A DNA stretch of 64,000 nt from Beijerinckiaceae bacterium (lineage in GTDB: Bacteria; Pseudomonadota; Alphaproteobacteria; Rhizobiales; Beijerinckiaceae): positions 930,001 to 994,000 of the forward strand of contig JAPZSB010000007.1 in NCBI GenBank assembly GCA_027531565.1, written 5' to 3'. Below are positions 1 to 8,465 of the stretch, piece after piece (the stretch's first letter is position 1; each line of letters opens with the position of its first letter). A model generated the notes under the pieces. The model made no database searches. It was given only the letters and a program-made list of their open reading frames with translations, and had not been told where the DNA came from. The translations under genes were made by a program, and so were the position numbers.

Positions 1-70
1 CGCCCCGGGCGAGCGTATTGGCGAGATCGCTCGCGCCGGTGAAATCATCTGCAACCGAACCGAGCAGCAT
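1..70 (-). CDS. Four-carbon acid sugar kinase (DUF1537/OtnK type), 5' end only
   Basis: Only the first 23 codons are inside the window; the gene runs off the left edge. The visible N-terminus starts with an ATG at 70 and contains VADDFTGASDLAN, the hallmark start of the DUF1537 kinases (OtnK, DtnK, LtnK) that phosphorylate 3-oxo-tetronate or four-carbon sugar acids. The ATG lies 15 bases after the stop codon of the M20 amidohydrolase on the same strand, so the two may be co-transcribed. The exact substrate cannot be decided from this fragment. The family call is fairly secure because the motif is distinctive. Confidence 0.75.
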   Translation of the reverse strand, partial: MLLGSVADDFTGASDLANTLARG

Positions 71-85
71 GAAGCGGGATCCCCA

Positions 86-1252
86 TCAGGCCGCGGTGCG
101 GGCCCGGGCGAGTTCCGCCCAGTACTGGATGCCGACCGGGATCACCTCGTCGTTGAAGTCGTAGGCGGGGTGATGCAGCCCGGCCGTATCGCCGTTGCCG
201 ATGAAGATGAAGGCGCCCGGCCGTTCCAGCAGCATGTAGGAGAAATCCTCGCCGCCCATGGTCGGGACGGCATCATCGTCGACCTGCGCAGCGCCGGCAA
301 TCTTCCGGGCGATATCCGAGGCGAAACGGGTCTCGCGCGGGTGGTTGACGGTGGCCGGATAGCCGCGACGGTAATCGAGGGTGACCTCGGCGCCGAGCAT
401 CCGGGCCGTACCCTCGACGATGGCCTTGAAGCGCTCTTCGGCCAGGTCCCGGACATCGTTGTCCAGCGTGCGCACCGTGCCGCGCAGCACCGCCCGCTGC
501 GGAATGACATTCTGCGCCTCTCCGGCCTGGAAGACGGTGTTGGAGACAACAATCGACTTCAGAGGGTCGATGGTGCGCGAGGCGATCGATTGCAGCGCCG
601 TGACGATATGCGCGCCGACCAGCACGGGGTCGATCCCCTCATGCGGCTTGGCGGCATGGGCGCCGCGCCCCTCGATGGTGATCGTGTAATAGGCCGTGGC
701 GGCCATGAGCGGACCCGGCCGGAGCGAGAAATGCCCGGGCGGCAGGCCCGGCATGTTGTGCATGCCGTAGACCTCGTCGATCTTCCAGCGCGTCATCAGG
801 CCGTCATCGACCATGGCCTTGCCGCCGGCGCCGCCCTCTTCGGCCGGCTGGAAGATCAGGACGACCGTTCCCTCGAAATCCCGGGCCGATGCCAGATGCT
901 TGGCCGCGCCAAGCAGCATCGAGGTATGGCCGTCATGGCCGCAGGCATGCATCTTGCCCGGAATGGTCGAGCGATGCGGCAGGTTGGTTTCCTCGGAGAT
1001 CGGGAGGGCATCCATGTCGGCGCGCAATCCGACCACCCGGCCGCCCTGGCCCTTCCGGCCATGGATCACGCCGACGACCCCGGTCCTGCCGATCCCTTCG
1101 ACCACCTCGTCGCAGCCGAATTCGCGCAGCTTCTGCGCCACGATTCCCGCGGTCCGGTGCACGTCATAGAGCGTTTCCGGATGGGCATGGAAATCGCGTC
1201 GCCAGGCAGTGACTTCATCCTTGAGGGCAAGGATCCGGGGGTCGATCGTCAT
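86..1252 (-). CDS. M20 family amidohydrolase (hippurate/N-acyl-amino-acid hydrolase type)
   Basis: A 388-residue metal-dependent amidohydrolase of the M20 peptidase family, the normal length for hippurate hydrolase/IAA-amino-acid hydrolase homologues. Metal-site signatures are in order: MHACGHDGHTSML near residue 101, FQPAEEGGAGG near 134, HNMPGLPPG near 165, and the C-terminal GGEDFSYM and GLHHPAYDFND. These enzymes release an acyl group from N-acyl amino acids in the cytoplasm. It has no signal peptide. It is followed closely by the DUF1537 kinase gene on the same strand. The acyl substrate is not determined by sequence. Confidence 0.9.
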   Translation of the reverse strand: MTIDPRILALKDEVTAWRRDFHAHPETLYDVHRTAGIVAQKLREFGCDEVVEGIGRTGVVGVIHGRKGQGGRVVGLRADMDALPISEETNLPHRSTIPGKMHACGHDGHTSMLLGAAKHLASARDFEGTVVLIFQPAEEGGAGGKAMVDDGLMTRWKIDEVYGMHNMPGLPPGHFSLRPGPLMAATAYYTITIEGRGAHAAKPHEGIDPVLVGAHIVTALQSIASRTIDPLKSIVVSNTVFQAGEAQNVIPQRAVLRGTVRTLDNDVRDLAEERFKAIVEGTARMLGAEVTLDYRRGYPATVNHPRETRFASDIARKIAGAAQVDDDAVPTMGGEDFSYMLLERPGAFIFIGNGDTAGLHHPAYDFNDEVIPVGIQYWAELARARTAA

Positions 1253-1343
1253 GGTCAGGGTCCAATCTCGGGAAAAGGCGGTGATCGCATCACCGTATCG
1301 CCGGCCATACTAGCGGATCGGGCGCCCTTGACCATGCCGCTCT

Positions 1344-2636
1344 TCACGAAATCGGTTCAGCCGGATGCATAGGATCATGCCTGTCGCGCATGACGGTTTC
1401 GCGTCGATTGCGGGCATTCTCGATCGCGGCACGGGGGCGGACGGTGCGATACCGGCCACGTTCGACCGACATCAGCACGATGGCGAAGACGGTCATGCCA
1501 TTGAGCCACCACGTCTGGGTGGCGCCCCGCTCGAGGAAGGTGAAGGTGAAGGCCGAGGCGAGGCCCGCCAGCGCGAACGGCGCGACTTCCAGCCCGAACC
1601 GTCCGGCCGCGCGGAAGGCCAGGAACACCAGAAACGCCGTGGCCAGCGCGCCGAGCAGGCCAAGATCGAACCAGAGGTCGGAAATGAGCGTGCTCGGAAC
1701 CGCCGCCGGCACCTGCCCGTCAAGCCGGGCCCGGCCGATGGCCTCGATGCCGCGGCCTGTCAGCACGGCCACGGGATCCTGCTGGATCACGTCCCACCAG
1801 AGTGCCCCCGTCACCAGCGCCTGACCGGGCGCGATACCCGGGATCAGCGTGGCCAGCTTGGCCAGAAGCGGCAGGAGCGGCGCGAACCCGACCAGAAGGG
1901 CGAAGCAGGCGGCCATGATGCGGCCCGCGCGTTCCGGCACGGCCCAGGCGAGTGCGAAAACGAGGAATCCGATGCCGGTCGGGAGGATCGCCTCGCCGGT
2001 CGGCCCCGAAATCGCCGCGGCGAAGACCAGGACGAGCAGGATCGCCGCCAGCAGCCGGCGGTTCTTGATCATCAGCCACGCCGCCGCCGCCCAGCCGAGG
2101 CAGGCGATGAGGACGGTGGCGCGGCCGGGCGTGGCGGCCGGAAACTGGACCGAGGCCAGGCCGGCCAGTTCGAGGCCCCGTCCCGCCAGCAGCAGGACGG
2201 CGCCAAGCGCCACGCCGATCGTCACAAGATGGAGGTTGGTGGCGCGCATCTTCCGCGGCAGGGCCTGAACCGCCATGAAGCCGAGGAGGACAACGCCGAT
2301 GGTCTTGAAGAAGCGCGCTGCCGCCTCGCCAGGCGCCGGCGTCCAGAGCAGCGAGAACAGCGCCCAGGCCACAAGCAGCATGGCGGTCACGCCCGGCCAG
2401 GACAGGAGGGCATCGCGGCAGGCATCGACCAGCCGGGCCGGATCCCGCCGCAGGAGGACCGCGAGGATGATCAGCACGGCGGCGATGGGCACGAGAACGA
2501 CGATGACCCAGCGCGACAGCAATGTGGCGCTCGGCGTCACGATCGCGAGAATCGCGAAGCCGAACCGCAGCAGCATGCCCGCTGCGGCCTTGGCGGGGTC
2601 TTCCGGCCCCGTGGCATTGTGCGATTCGAAGGCCAT
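1344..2636 (-). CDS. O-antigen ligase/polymerase-like multi-pass membrane protein
   Basis: A very hydrophobic protein of about 430 residues with around ten predicted membrane spans. It has the layout of O-antigen ligase (WaaL)/Wzy-type proteins: a WTPAPGEAAARF segment after the third span, a periplasmic loop in the second half (GRGIEAIGRARLDGQ), and a following W-x-DLGLLGAL span. I prefer the ATG at 2636, because GGGAGAAG sits at ribosome-binding distance, over a GTG at 2642. The last 30 residues are polar and Arg-rich. No other polysaccharide genes are nearby, so the attached glycan is unknown. Assignment is by topology and weak motifs rather than strong signature residues. Confidence 0.65.
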   Translation of the reverse strand: MAFESHNATGPEDPAKAAAGMLLRFGFAILAIVTPSATLLSRWVIVVLVPIAAVLIILAVLLRRDPARLVDACRDALLSWPGVTAMLLVAWALFSLLWTPAPGEAAARFFKTIGVVLLGFMAVQALPRKMRATNLHLVTIGVALGAVLLLAGRGLELAGLASVQFPAATPGRATVLIACLGWAAAAWLMIKNRRLLAAILLVLVFAAAISGPTGEAILPTGIGFLVFALAWAVPERAGRIMAACFALLVGFAPLLPLLAKLATLIPGIAPGQALVTGALWWDVIQQDPVAVLTGRGIEAIGRARLDGQVPAAVPSTLISDLWFDLGLLGALATAFLVFLAFRAAGRFGLEVAPFALAGLASAFTFTFLERGATQTWWLNGMTVFAIVLMSVERGRYRTVRPRAAIENARNRRETVMRDRHDPMHPAEPIS

Positions 2637-2821
2637 GGCCACTCTTCTCCCGGAACGACCCTAGAAGAGCCGGCCCGGGGCTGGCTGTATGGCGCAAGCC
2701 ACACTCGTGACAAAATCAGCACGAAACCGCGCCGCCCGGTTGTCCGGGCCGGTGAGGAAACCCTCTTGCCGCAGCGCATGAGGGGGCCTACCTCCGGTCT
2801 ACCGTGACCGAAGGACCTGCC

Positions 2822-3406
2822 ATGCCCCCCTCCACGCATCCCGTGATCGATGCCCTGTTCGCCCGCCGCTCGGCCAATGCCCGCATGCTGGCCAGCCCCG
2901 GCCCCGATGATGCACAGCTCCGGCTGATCATCGAGGCGGCGTCGCGCGCGCCCGACCATGGCCGGATCGTGCCGTTCCGCTTCCTTTCGCTGGCGGATAC
3001 GGCGCGTGACCGGCTGGCGGACCTTCTCGGTGCCGCCACGCGAGAGATGATGCCGGACGCCCCGGAGGAGGAAGTCCAGCGGGCCCGCGAGAAAGCCTAT
3101 CAGGGGCCTTGCCTTGTCGGGGTTCTGGCACGGATCGATGCCGGCCATCCGAAGATTCCGGCTTCGGACCAATGGCTCGCCGTGGGTTGCGCGCTCGAGA
3201 ACCTCGTCCTCGCGGTGCAGGCTCTGGGCTTTGCAGCGGCAATCCGCTCGGGCCGTTTTCTCGAGACAAATGCCTTCCGTGACGGATTCGGCCTCGGGCC
3301 GAACGAGCATTTCGTCTCGATCATCGCGATCGGCTCGACGCAGGACTGGCCGCCGGCCAAGCCGAAGCCGGCACTCGACACGGTTTTCGGGGTCTGGAAC
3401 GGCTGA
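2822..3406 (+). CDS. Nitroreductase family flavoprotein (YdjA-like)
   Basis: A single-domain, 194-residue FMN-dependent nitroreductase-like protein. It opens with HPVIDALFARRSANAR, the RRS-type FMN phosphate-binding start of the family, followed by AASRAPDHGRIVPFRF. Near the end are a GFAAAIRSG segment and the FVSIIAIGS strand. These enzymes reduce nitro, quinone or similar substrates with NAD(P)H. The ATG at 2822 has AAGGA at good spacing and is preferred to the in-frame GTG at 2804. It is transcribed divergently from the O-antigen-ligase-like gene. The physiological substrate is unknown. Confidence 0.88.
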   Translation: MPPSTHPVIDALFARRSANARMLASPGPDDAQLRLIIEAASRAPDHGRIVPFRFLSLADTARDRLADLLGAATREMMPDAPEEEVQRAREKAYQGPCLVGVLARIDAGHPKIPASDQWLAVGCALENLVLAVQALGFAAAIRSGRFLETNAFRDGFGLGPNEHFVSIIAIGSTQDWPPAKPKPALDTVFGVWNG

Positions 3407-3409
3407 GCC

Positions 3410-3994
3410 TCAGGCGCCGGCACGCTCGCGCCAGTCCTGCCGCCGCGCGGCGGCCTGTCCGGCCGGATCGTCGAGAACCTGACACCCTGCCCGGATCGGC
3501 GCCGCAAGCGAAGCCGGCAGCGCCCGGCCTTCCGTCCCGACAAAGGCCAGCACGACAGGCGGCGCGCCCCTGAGCACGAGGCGATGGAGAACGGCGCCAT
3601 CCTCGGTCGACACATCGTGCGTGACGACAGCATGGCCCCGTTCGGGGTAGGACCAGCCGGAAAGGCCTGCCTTTCCGGAAAGGACCCCCGGGTTGTCGGC
3701 CAGGAAGACCAGCACCACCGATGAATCCGGACGGGCCGTTCCGGCGGCAAAATCTCCGGCAAGCAGCAATCCCCGGATATCCGGACGCTGGCGGGCAAAG
3801 GTGCGGCTGTCCTCCACGAGGGTCCGGATGGCCGCCTGGTCGAGGCCGGCCTCGCGTACCGGCGCCTCGCGCCGGAACATGGCGGCAAGGCCCGAACCCT
3901 TGCGCCCGGGCATCACGAGGAACCGTGCCGCGAACCAGAAGCCGACCACGGCCAGCAGCAGGTAGGGTGCATTCTCAGCAAAAAACGAGGGCAT
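3410..3994 (-). CDS. Membrane-anchored protein with degenerate nucleotidyltransferase-like motif
   Basis: A 194-residue protein that I do not recognise as a named family. Residues 8-26 form one membrane span, so the rest is probably cytoplasmic or periplasmic on a single anchor. Residues about 73-97 read LLLAGDFAAGTARPDSSVVL, which matches the shape of the minimal nucleotidyltransferase (MNT) core, normally GSxARGxxxPDSDIDL. In that alignment the GS is GD and both metal-binding Asp positions are lost (Ser92 and Val94). Catalysis is therefore doubtful. The ATG at 3994 is preferred to an upstream in-frame start that would overlap the next gene. It lies 73 bases past the CDF transporter on the same strand. 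Confidence 0.55.
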   Translation of the reverse strand: MPSFFAENAPYLLLAVVGFWFAARFLVMPGRKGSGLAAMFRREAPVREAGLDQAAIRTLVEDSRTFARQRPDIRGLLLAGDFAAGTARPDSSVVLVFLADNPGVLSGKAGLSGWSYPERGHAVVTHDVSTEDGAVLHRLVLRGAPPVVLAFVGTEGRALPASLAAPIRAGCQVLDDPAGQAAARRQDWRERAGA

Positions 3995-4067
3995 CCTGGC
4001 TATCTTGCTTTCTGGCGCTTCCGAATCGTCAGTCGAGGGTCGGAAGGCTCTGCCGATTCCGGCGGGA

Positions 4068-4958
4068 TTACAAGACAACGATGCCCTGATGCTTGGCCTT
4101 GTTCTCCGGTTCGACATGGATGGTGATCATCGCCGCACCGACCGCCTCCTTCAGCGCGGCCTCGATCCGGTCGCAGATGTCATGGGCGCGGTCGACGCGC
4201 ATGTCTCCCGGCACGACGAGATGGAACTCGATGAAGGTCAGCCGTCCGGAATGCCGCGTGCGGAGATCATGCGCCTCGAGCGCCCCCTCCGCGTGGAGCG
4301 CGATGAGCGCGCGGATCCGCTCCAGCTCCTCCGGGGCCGCAGCCTCGTCGAGCAGGCCGGAAAAGGATTGCTGCATCAGCTTCCAGCCGGAAACGAGAAT
4401 GTTGATGGCGACGAGGCAGGCGAGCAGCGGATCCAGCCAGGAGAGCCCCGTTGCCACGGCAATGACCAGGGCGGCCAGCACGCCGATCGACGAGATGACA
4501 TCGGTCATCAGGTGCTGGCCGTCGGCCCGGAGGGCCGGCGAACGCAGGGTCCGCGCACGGGCGAGCAGCAGAGCGGCCCAGCCACCATTGATCAGCCCGG
4601 CGGCCACGTTCAGACCGACCCCGAACGCATCGATCGTCACCGGCTTCGGGTTCCGCCACGATTCCCACGCGGCGTGGAAGACGACAACAGCGGCAAGCAG
4701 GATCAGCGCGCCCTCGAAAACCGCAGCGATATACTCGATCTTCTGATGGCCATAGGGATGCTTGGCATCGGCCGGCTTGGCGCTGACGCGGAGCGCCCCG
4801 AACGTGACCAGAGCCGCGACCACGTTGACGCAGCTCTCGAGCGCATCGGAATAGAGCGCGACGGAGCCGGTCAGCCAATAGGCCCCGAATTTCAGGCCGA
4901 GCACGGCGAGACCGATCGCGATGGTGCCGAGTGCCAGGAAGGAAGCACGATCCTGCAT
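4068..4958 (-). CDS. Cation diffusion facilitator (CDF) family metal transporter
   Basis: A 296-residue CDF transporter with about six membrane helices followed by a cytoplasmic C-terminal domain, the standard size. Typical features are GSVALYSDAL in the second helix, HPYGHQKIEY between helices, and RADGQHLMTD in the fifth helix. The metal-site pair in helix 5 is His149/Asp153. Helix 2 carries Glu41 and Asn45 where YiiP-type zinc exporters have two Asp. The family exports divalent metals in exchange for protons, but the metal here cannot be assigned. The ATG at 4958 is chosen because it begins the conserved region; the longer frame adds an unlikely polar extension. Confidence 0.88.
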   Translation of the reverse strand: MQDRASFLALGTIAIGLAVLGLKFGAYWLTGSVALYSDALESCVNVVAALVTFGALRVSAKPADAKHPYGHQKIEYIAAVFEGALILLAAVVVFHAAWESWRNPKPVTIDAFGVGLNVAAGLINGGWAALLLARARTLRSPALRADGQHLMTDVISSIGVLAALVIAVATGLSWLDPLLACLVAINILVSGWKLMQQSFSGLLDEAAAPEELERIRALIALHAEGALEAHDLRTRHSGRLTFIEFHLVVPGDMRVDRAHDICDRIEAALKEAVGAAMITIHVEPENKAKHQGIVVL

Positions 4959-5217
4959 GTCGCGCCTCCGGTGCTGCGTTGCGGGGAACACCGTTTCCGT
5001 GGCCGAGGCCAAGGCCCCGGTCAAGCCCCGTGACCGGCATTTCCGGAGCTGGCAGCCTGCCTGTGTCCTTCCGACATCAATTGTTGGCAGCCGACGAAAC
5101 ATGCTGCTAACAATTTGGTATTTCTACGCTTTTTTACATTCCTGCGACCGTTTGTCAACTTCTGCGCAAGGAGTTCCGCGGTGAAATACTCAGGCTCGTG
5201 CCAGAAAGGAGGACACC

Positions 5218-5487
5218 ATGGTTGACCTGCAGTTCCGCCGCCAGCTCGAAGGATACGGGCTGACAACAGCAAACATCCTCTATCGTCTGCCGGATCATCC
5301 GGCCCTGCTGCAGGAATTCATCTGGCAGGATTACGATGTCTATCCGAACTTTCCGGTGCTGCACCGGTTCATCGATTTCTGGCGCCGCGAGATCGAGGGC
5401 GCGCTCCATTCGATCAAGGTGGCGCATAACCGGTTGATCACCCCTGCGGAAATCCGCAAGGTCGGCGTCGAGTTCCGGTTGAATTGA
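5218..5487 (+). CDS. usg: Usg family protein
   Basis: An 89-residue protein matching the Usg family, a small conserved protein of Alphaproteobacteria without a proven function. The sequence runs from LEGYGLTTANILYRLPDHP through FIWQDYDVYPNFPVL to a C-terminal KVGVEFRLN, the normal full length. A strong AAAGGAGG ribosome-binding site precedes the ATG. The 259-base gap upstream holds an AT-rich stretch (about 5100-5160) suitable for a promoter. It is convergent with the glutaminase gene, whose stop is 5 bases beyond. Confidence 0.9.
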   Translation: MVDLQFRRQLEGYGLTTANILYRLPDHPALLQEFIWQDYDVYPNFPVLHRFIDFWRREIEGALHSIKVAHNRLITPAEIRKVGVEFRLN

Positions 5488-5491
5488 TCGC

Positions 5492-6433
5492 TCAGAGCAC
5501 CGACCAGCCGGCATTCTGGACGAAGAGTTCCAGTGCGATCGTGCCGACAAGCGAATTGCCGACACGATCGAGTTCGGGCGACCAGACCGCCACGGCCCCC
5601 CGCCCCGGCGCGACGGCGACAATCCCGCCGCCGACGCCGCTCTTGGCGGGCAGGCCGACGCGATAGGCGAAACTGCCGGTGGATTCGTACATGCCGCAGG
5701 TCATCATCACGGCATTGACCCGGCGGGCGAGGCGGGCCGGCATGATGGTCTCGCGCGAAAAGGGCGAAAAGCCGGAAGCGGCCAGCGGCAACGCGGCCCG
5801 GGCGAGATCCCGCACCGAGAATTCCAGCGCGCATTGGCGGCAATAGGCATCGACCACGGCATCCGGGGCATGGTCGATCGTGCCATGGACCTTGAGAATA
5901 TGGGCAATGGCCCGGTTCTGGTGCGCGGTGGCCTGTTCAGAGAGGGCCACCGCGTCGTTGACGCGCCCGCCGGACAGGCCGCCGCTGACACGGATCAGGC
6001 CGGCCATGAGCGCGGCAACATCCGTGCTGCGCCCCATCAGGTAATCGGTCACCGCCAGGGCGCCGGCATTGACGAAAGGATTGCGCGGCGCGCCCTGCTC
6101 GGCCTCCAGAATGGCGAGATGGTTGAAGGCCGTTCCGGAGGGCTCCTTGCCGATGCGTGTCCAGATCTCGTCGCCGCCGCGATTGAGCGCCAGGATCAGC
6201 GCGAAGAGCTTGGTGATGCTTTGCAGCGAGAAGGGTTCGTCGCAATCGCCCGTTCCCACCTCCTCGCCATCGAGGGTCACCACCGCCATCCCGAATTTCC
6301 GCGGATCGACGCCGGCGAGTTCGGGGATGTAATCCGCCACGCGGCCGCGACCGAAAGCCGGGCGGACATGATCGCGGATATCGTCCAGCAGGTGGGACAG
6401 CGAGAATTCGGAACCGGAGTGCGGATTGCGCAT
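5492..6433 (-). CDS. glsA: Glutaminase (GlsA/YbaS type)
   Basis: A 313-residue serine-dependent beta-lactamase-fold glutaminase converting L-glutamine to glutamate and ammonia. The catalytic Ser-x-x-Lys is visible in FSLQSITKLFAL. Further family features are NPFVNAGALAV, YCRQCALEF, and a C-terminal GVGGGIVAVAPGRGAVAVWS with GNSLVG. Length matches the bacterial family (about 305-315). There is no signal peptide, so it is cytoplasmic. It stands alone between usg (convergent) and the DUF4170 gene upstream, with a terminator between them. Confidence 0.95.
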   Translation of the reverse strand: MRNPHSGSEFSLSHLLDDIRDHVRPAFGRGRVADYIPELAGVDPRKFGMAVVTLDGEEVGTGDCDEPFSLQSITKLFALILALNRGGDEIWTRIGKEPSGTAFNHLAILEAEQGAPRNPFVNAGALAVTDYLMGRSTDVAALMAGLIRVSGGLSGGRVNDAVALSEQATAHQNRAIAHILKVHGTIDHAPDAVVDAYCRQCALEFSVRDLARAALPLAASGFSPFSRETIMPARLARRVNAVMMTCGMYESTGSFAYRVGLPAKSGVGGGIVAVAPGRGAVAVWSPELDRVGNSLVGTIALELFVQNAGWSVL

Positions 6434-6533
6434 GGCCAGACGGCCCTTTTTGCTTGCGGGGGCGGGCTAATGGCATGCAGGGCGGCCCGAGGCAAGCAAC
6501 AATCGGCGAAATGCGCCCTTCCCGGAGGTTCAA

Positions 6534-6563
6534 ACGGAAAAAGCCGGGTCCGAAGACCCGGCC
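6534..6563 (-). terminator. Rho-independent terminator for the DUF4170 gene
   Basis: Perfect 8-bp inverted repeat GCCGGGTC/GACCCGGC (6543-6550 and 6555-6562) with a CGAA loop. Read on the minus strand it is followed by TTTTT. It lies about 47 bases after the DUF4170 stop codon, so it should end that transcript before glsA. Confidence 0.85.
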
Positions 6564-6609
6564 TCGCCTGCTCCGGCGATTCCTCCAATTTTGTTATGCC
6601 GCCGCTGTC

Positions 6610-6828
6610 TTACGCAGCTTCATTCTGGCGGTTCGGATTGGGCGCGTTCGCCACGATGGAATAGCGCGTGGTGGCCGAGGAGCGGCTGGCGAGCGAGCGC
6701 TCGCGCCAGACCCGGTTGGCTTCCTCGTAGGAGGAGAACGGCCCGAATACGCGTGCTGTCCCCGGAATGACCTCGTGGAACTCCACGCACTGATATTCGC
6801 CGCCAATCACCCAGAATTGTCTTGGCAT
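6610..6828 (-). CDS. DUF4170 family small protein
   Basis: A 72-residue protein with the DUF4170 pattern: a FWVIGGEY start, then RVFGPFSSYEEANRVWRERS, then RYSIV near the end. This family is small and largely restricted to Alphaproteobacteria, with no known function. The ATG at 6828 is preceded by AAAGGAGAACC, a strong ribosome-binding site. An upstream in-frame extension to about 7167 lies entirely antisense to neighbouring sequence and was discarded. It is followed by an intrinsic terminator, so it is probably a single-gene transcript. Confidence 0.85.
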   Translation of the reverse strand: MPRQFWVIGGEYQCVEFHEVIPGTARVFGPFSSYEEANRVWRERSLASRSSATTRYSIVANAPNPNRQNEAA

Positions 6829-6955
6829 CGTGGTTCTCCTTTCTGTCCCCGAGCGGAACGCGTTCTTTCTATGGTTGGGGAGAAATGCCGAATCGCGGGG
6901 GAGACCGCGATCCGGCGAGTCGAAGGCCGGGGGGATGAGCACCGGCCCCAAAGGA

Positions 6956-8248
6956 TTACTCGGCCGCGATCGCCTTGGCCGGCGCATCGCCGTGGAACTG
7001 CTCGGTTTCGGTCGAGCCCGCCATCGCGGTCGTCGAGGACTTGCCCTGCGAGATCGCCATGGCGACGGCATCGAAATAGCCGGTGCCGACTTCGCGCTGG
7101 TGACGGACAGCGGTGAAGCCGATGTCCTGCGCCGCGAATTCGCGCTGCTGCATTTCCGAATAGGCACCCATGCCGCGCTGCGAATAGCCCTTGGCCAGTT
7201 CGAACATCGAGAGGTTGAGCGAGTGGAAGCCGGCCAGCGTCACGAACTGGTACTTGTAGCCCATCGCGCCGATCTCTTCCTGGTAGCGGGCCGCCTCGGC
7301 ATCGCTCATCTTCTTCTTCCAGTTGAAGGAAGGCGAGCAATTGTAGGCGAGCAGCTTGTTCGGATACTTGCGCTTGAATTCGGTGGCGAATTCACGCGCT
7401 TCGCCGAGATCCGGCTCGGAGGTTTCCCACCAGACCAGGTCAGCATAGTCGCCATAGGCGAGGCCGCGGGCAATGGCATGCTCGACCGAGTGCTTGTTGC
7501 CCTGCTTCAGGCGGAAGAAGCCTTCCTCGGTGCGGCTGTCGCGATCGATCCACGGGTGATCGTAATCATCGACATCCGAGGTGATGAGGTTGGCCGCATG
7601 GGCATCGGTGCGGGCGAGCAGCACGGTCGGCACGCCGCAGACATCGGCCGCGAGACGGGCGGCGTTCAGGGTGCGGATGAAGGTCTTGGTCGGGACCAGC
7701 ACCTTGCCGCCGAGATGGCCGCACTTCTTCTCCGAGGCCAGCTGGTCCTCGAAATGGACGCCGGCCGCGCCCGACTCGATCATGGCCTTCATCAGTTCGA
7801 AGGCGTTGAGCGGACCGCCGAAGCCGGCTTCGGCATCGGCGATGATCGGCGCCATGTAATGGATGGAGGTATCCCCTTCCATATGGGCGATCTGATCAGC
7901 GCGGCGCAGCGTGTTGTTGATCCGGCGCACCACGTCCGGCACCGACGAGGCCGGGTAGAGCGACTGGTCCGGATACATCTGGCCGGCATTGTTGGCATCG
8001 GCCGCAACCTGCCAGCCCGAGAGATAGATGGCCTCGAGGCCGGCCTTCACCTGCTGCATCGCCTGGTTGCCGGTGAGGGCGCCGAGGGTGCGGACGAAGG
8101 GACGGTTGGCGAGGAGCATGCGGAGCCGCTCGGCACCCATCCGGGCGAGCGTGTATTCCATCTTGAACGAACCGGCGAGCTTCGCGACATCCGCGGGCGT
8201 GTAGTCGCGCTTGTTCTGCGGGTTGTAAGATGTGGTGGGGGCGGACAT
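6956..8248 (-). CDS. aceA: Isocitrate lyase
   Basis: A 430-residue-class isocitrate lyase, the first glyoxylate-shunt enzyme, splitting isocitrate to succinate and glyoxylate. The catalytic KKCGH loop is present in [18 protein letters not shown], with [15 protein letters not shown] and [13 protein letters not shown] also typical. The ATG at 8248 is preferred because AAAGGA lies just upstream; an in-frame TTG at 8263 would place that ribosome-binding site inside the gene. It is divergent from an ScfR/RamB-like regulator, and the shared spacer holds repeated TTYACA half-sites, so it is probably controlled by that regulator. Confidence 0.97.
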   Translation of the reverse strand: MSAPTTSYNPQNKRDYTPADVAKLAGSFKMEYTLARMGAERLRMLLANRPFVRTLGALTGNQAMQQVKAGLEAIYLSGWQVAADANNAGQMYPDQSLYPASSVPDVVRRINNTLRRADQIAHMEGDTSIHYMAPIIADAEAGFGGPLNAFELMKAMIESGAAGVHFEDQLASEKKCGHLGGKVLVPTKTFIRTLNAARLAADVCGVPTVLLARTDAHAANLITSDVDDYDHPWIDRDSRTEEGFFRLKQGNKHSVEHAIARGLAYGDYADLVWWETSEPDLGEAREFATEFKRKYPNKLLAYNCSPSFNWKKKMSDAEAARYQEEIGAMGYKYQFVTLAGFHSLNLSMFELAKGYSQRGMGAYSEMQQREFAAQDIGFTAVRHQREVGTGYFDAVAMAISQGKSSTTAMAGSTETEQFHGDAPAKAIAAE

Positions 8249-8321
8249 GGTCTTTCCTTTCAAGTCAGAACTTCGTCGAGGATGCGCGGCTCATCCCTGA
8301 TGCCGGAGCAAGCAAACATCA

Positions 8322-8337
8322 TTTACAAGCCTTCACA
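8322..8337. promoter_or_regulatory. Candidate ScfR half-sites on the aceA side
   Basis: TTTACAAGCCTTCACA: two TTYACA half-sites as direct repeats starting 10 bases apart (8322 and 8332), about 75-90 bases upstream of the aceA start. The same half-site recurs four times in front of the divergent regulator gene. Function as a binding site is inferred from this sharing. Confidence 0.45.
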
Positions 8338-8409
8338 CGCCCTCTCCTCTCACGCGCCGTTCGCAGATGCAATAAGCTGTTGGAATTAGGCGAGAAACAC
8401 GGAAAATGC

Positions 8410-8456
8410 TTGACATCTTCACAAATGTGATGTTGTGAAGTGTAAATATTTTTACA
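8410..8456 (+). promoter_or_regulatory. Promoter region and nested palindromes before scfR-like gene
   Basis: A TTGACA -35-like hexamer (8410-8415) abuts a perfect 8-bp inverted repeat CTTCACAA/TTGTGAAG (8417-8424 and 8433-8440). Directly after it is a second palindrome, TGTAAA/TTTACA (8441-8446 and 8451-8456), ending five bases before the coding sequence's ribosome-binding region. The layout suits autoregulation by the downstream regulator. Confidence 0.6.
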
Positions 8457-8465
8457 GGAGGCGTC

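Noticed and set aside
8433-8440. TTGTGAAG as a -10 box for the scfR-like gene
   Set aside because: It is 17 bases after TTGACA but does not resemble TATAAT; it is better explained as an arm of the palindrome.
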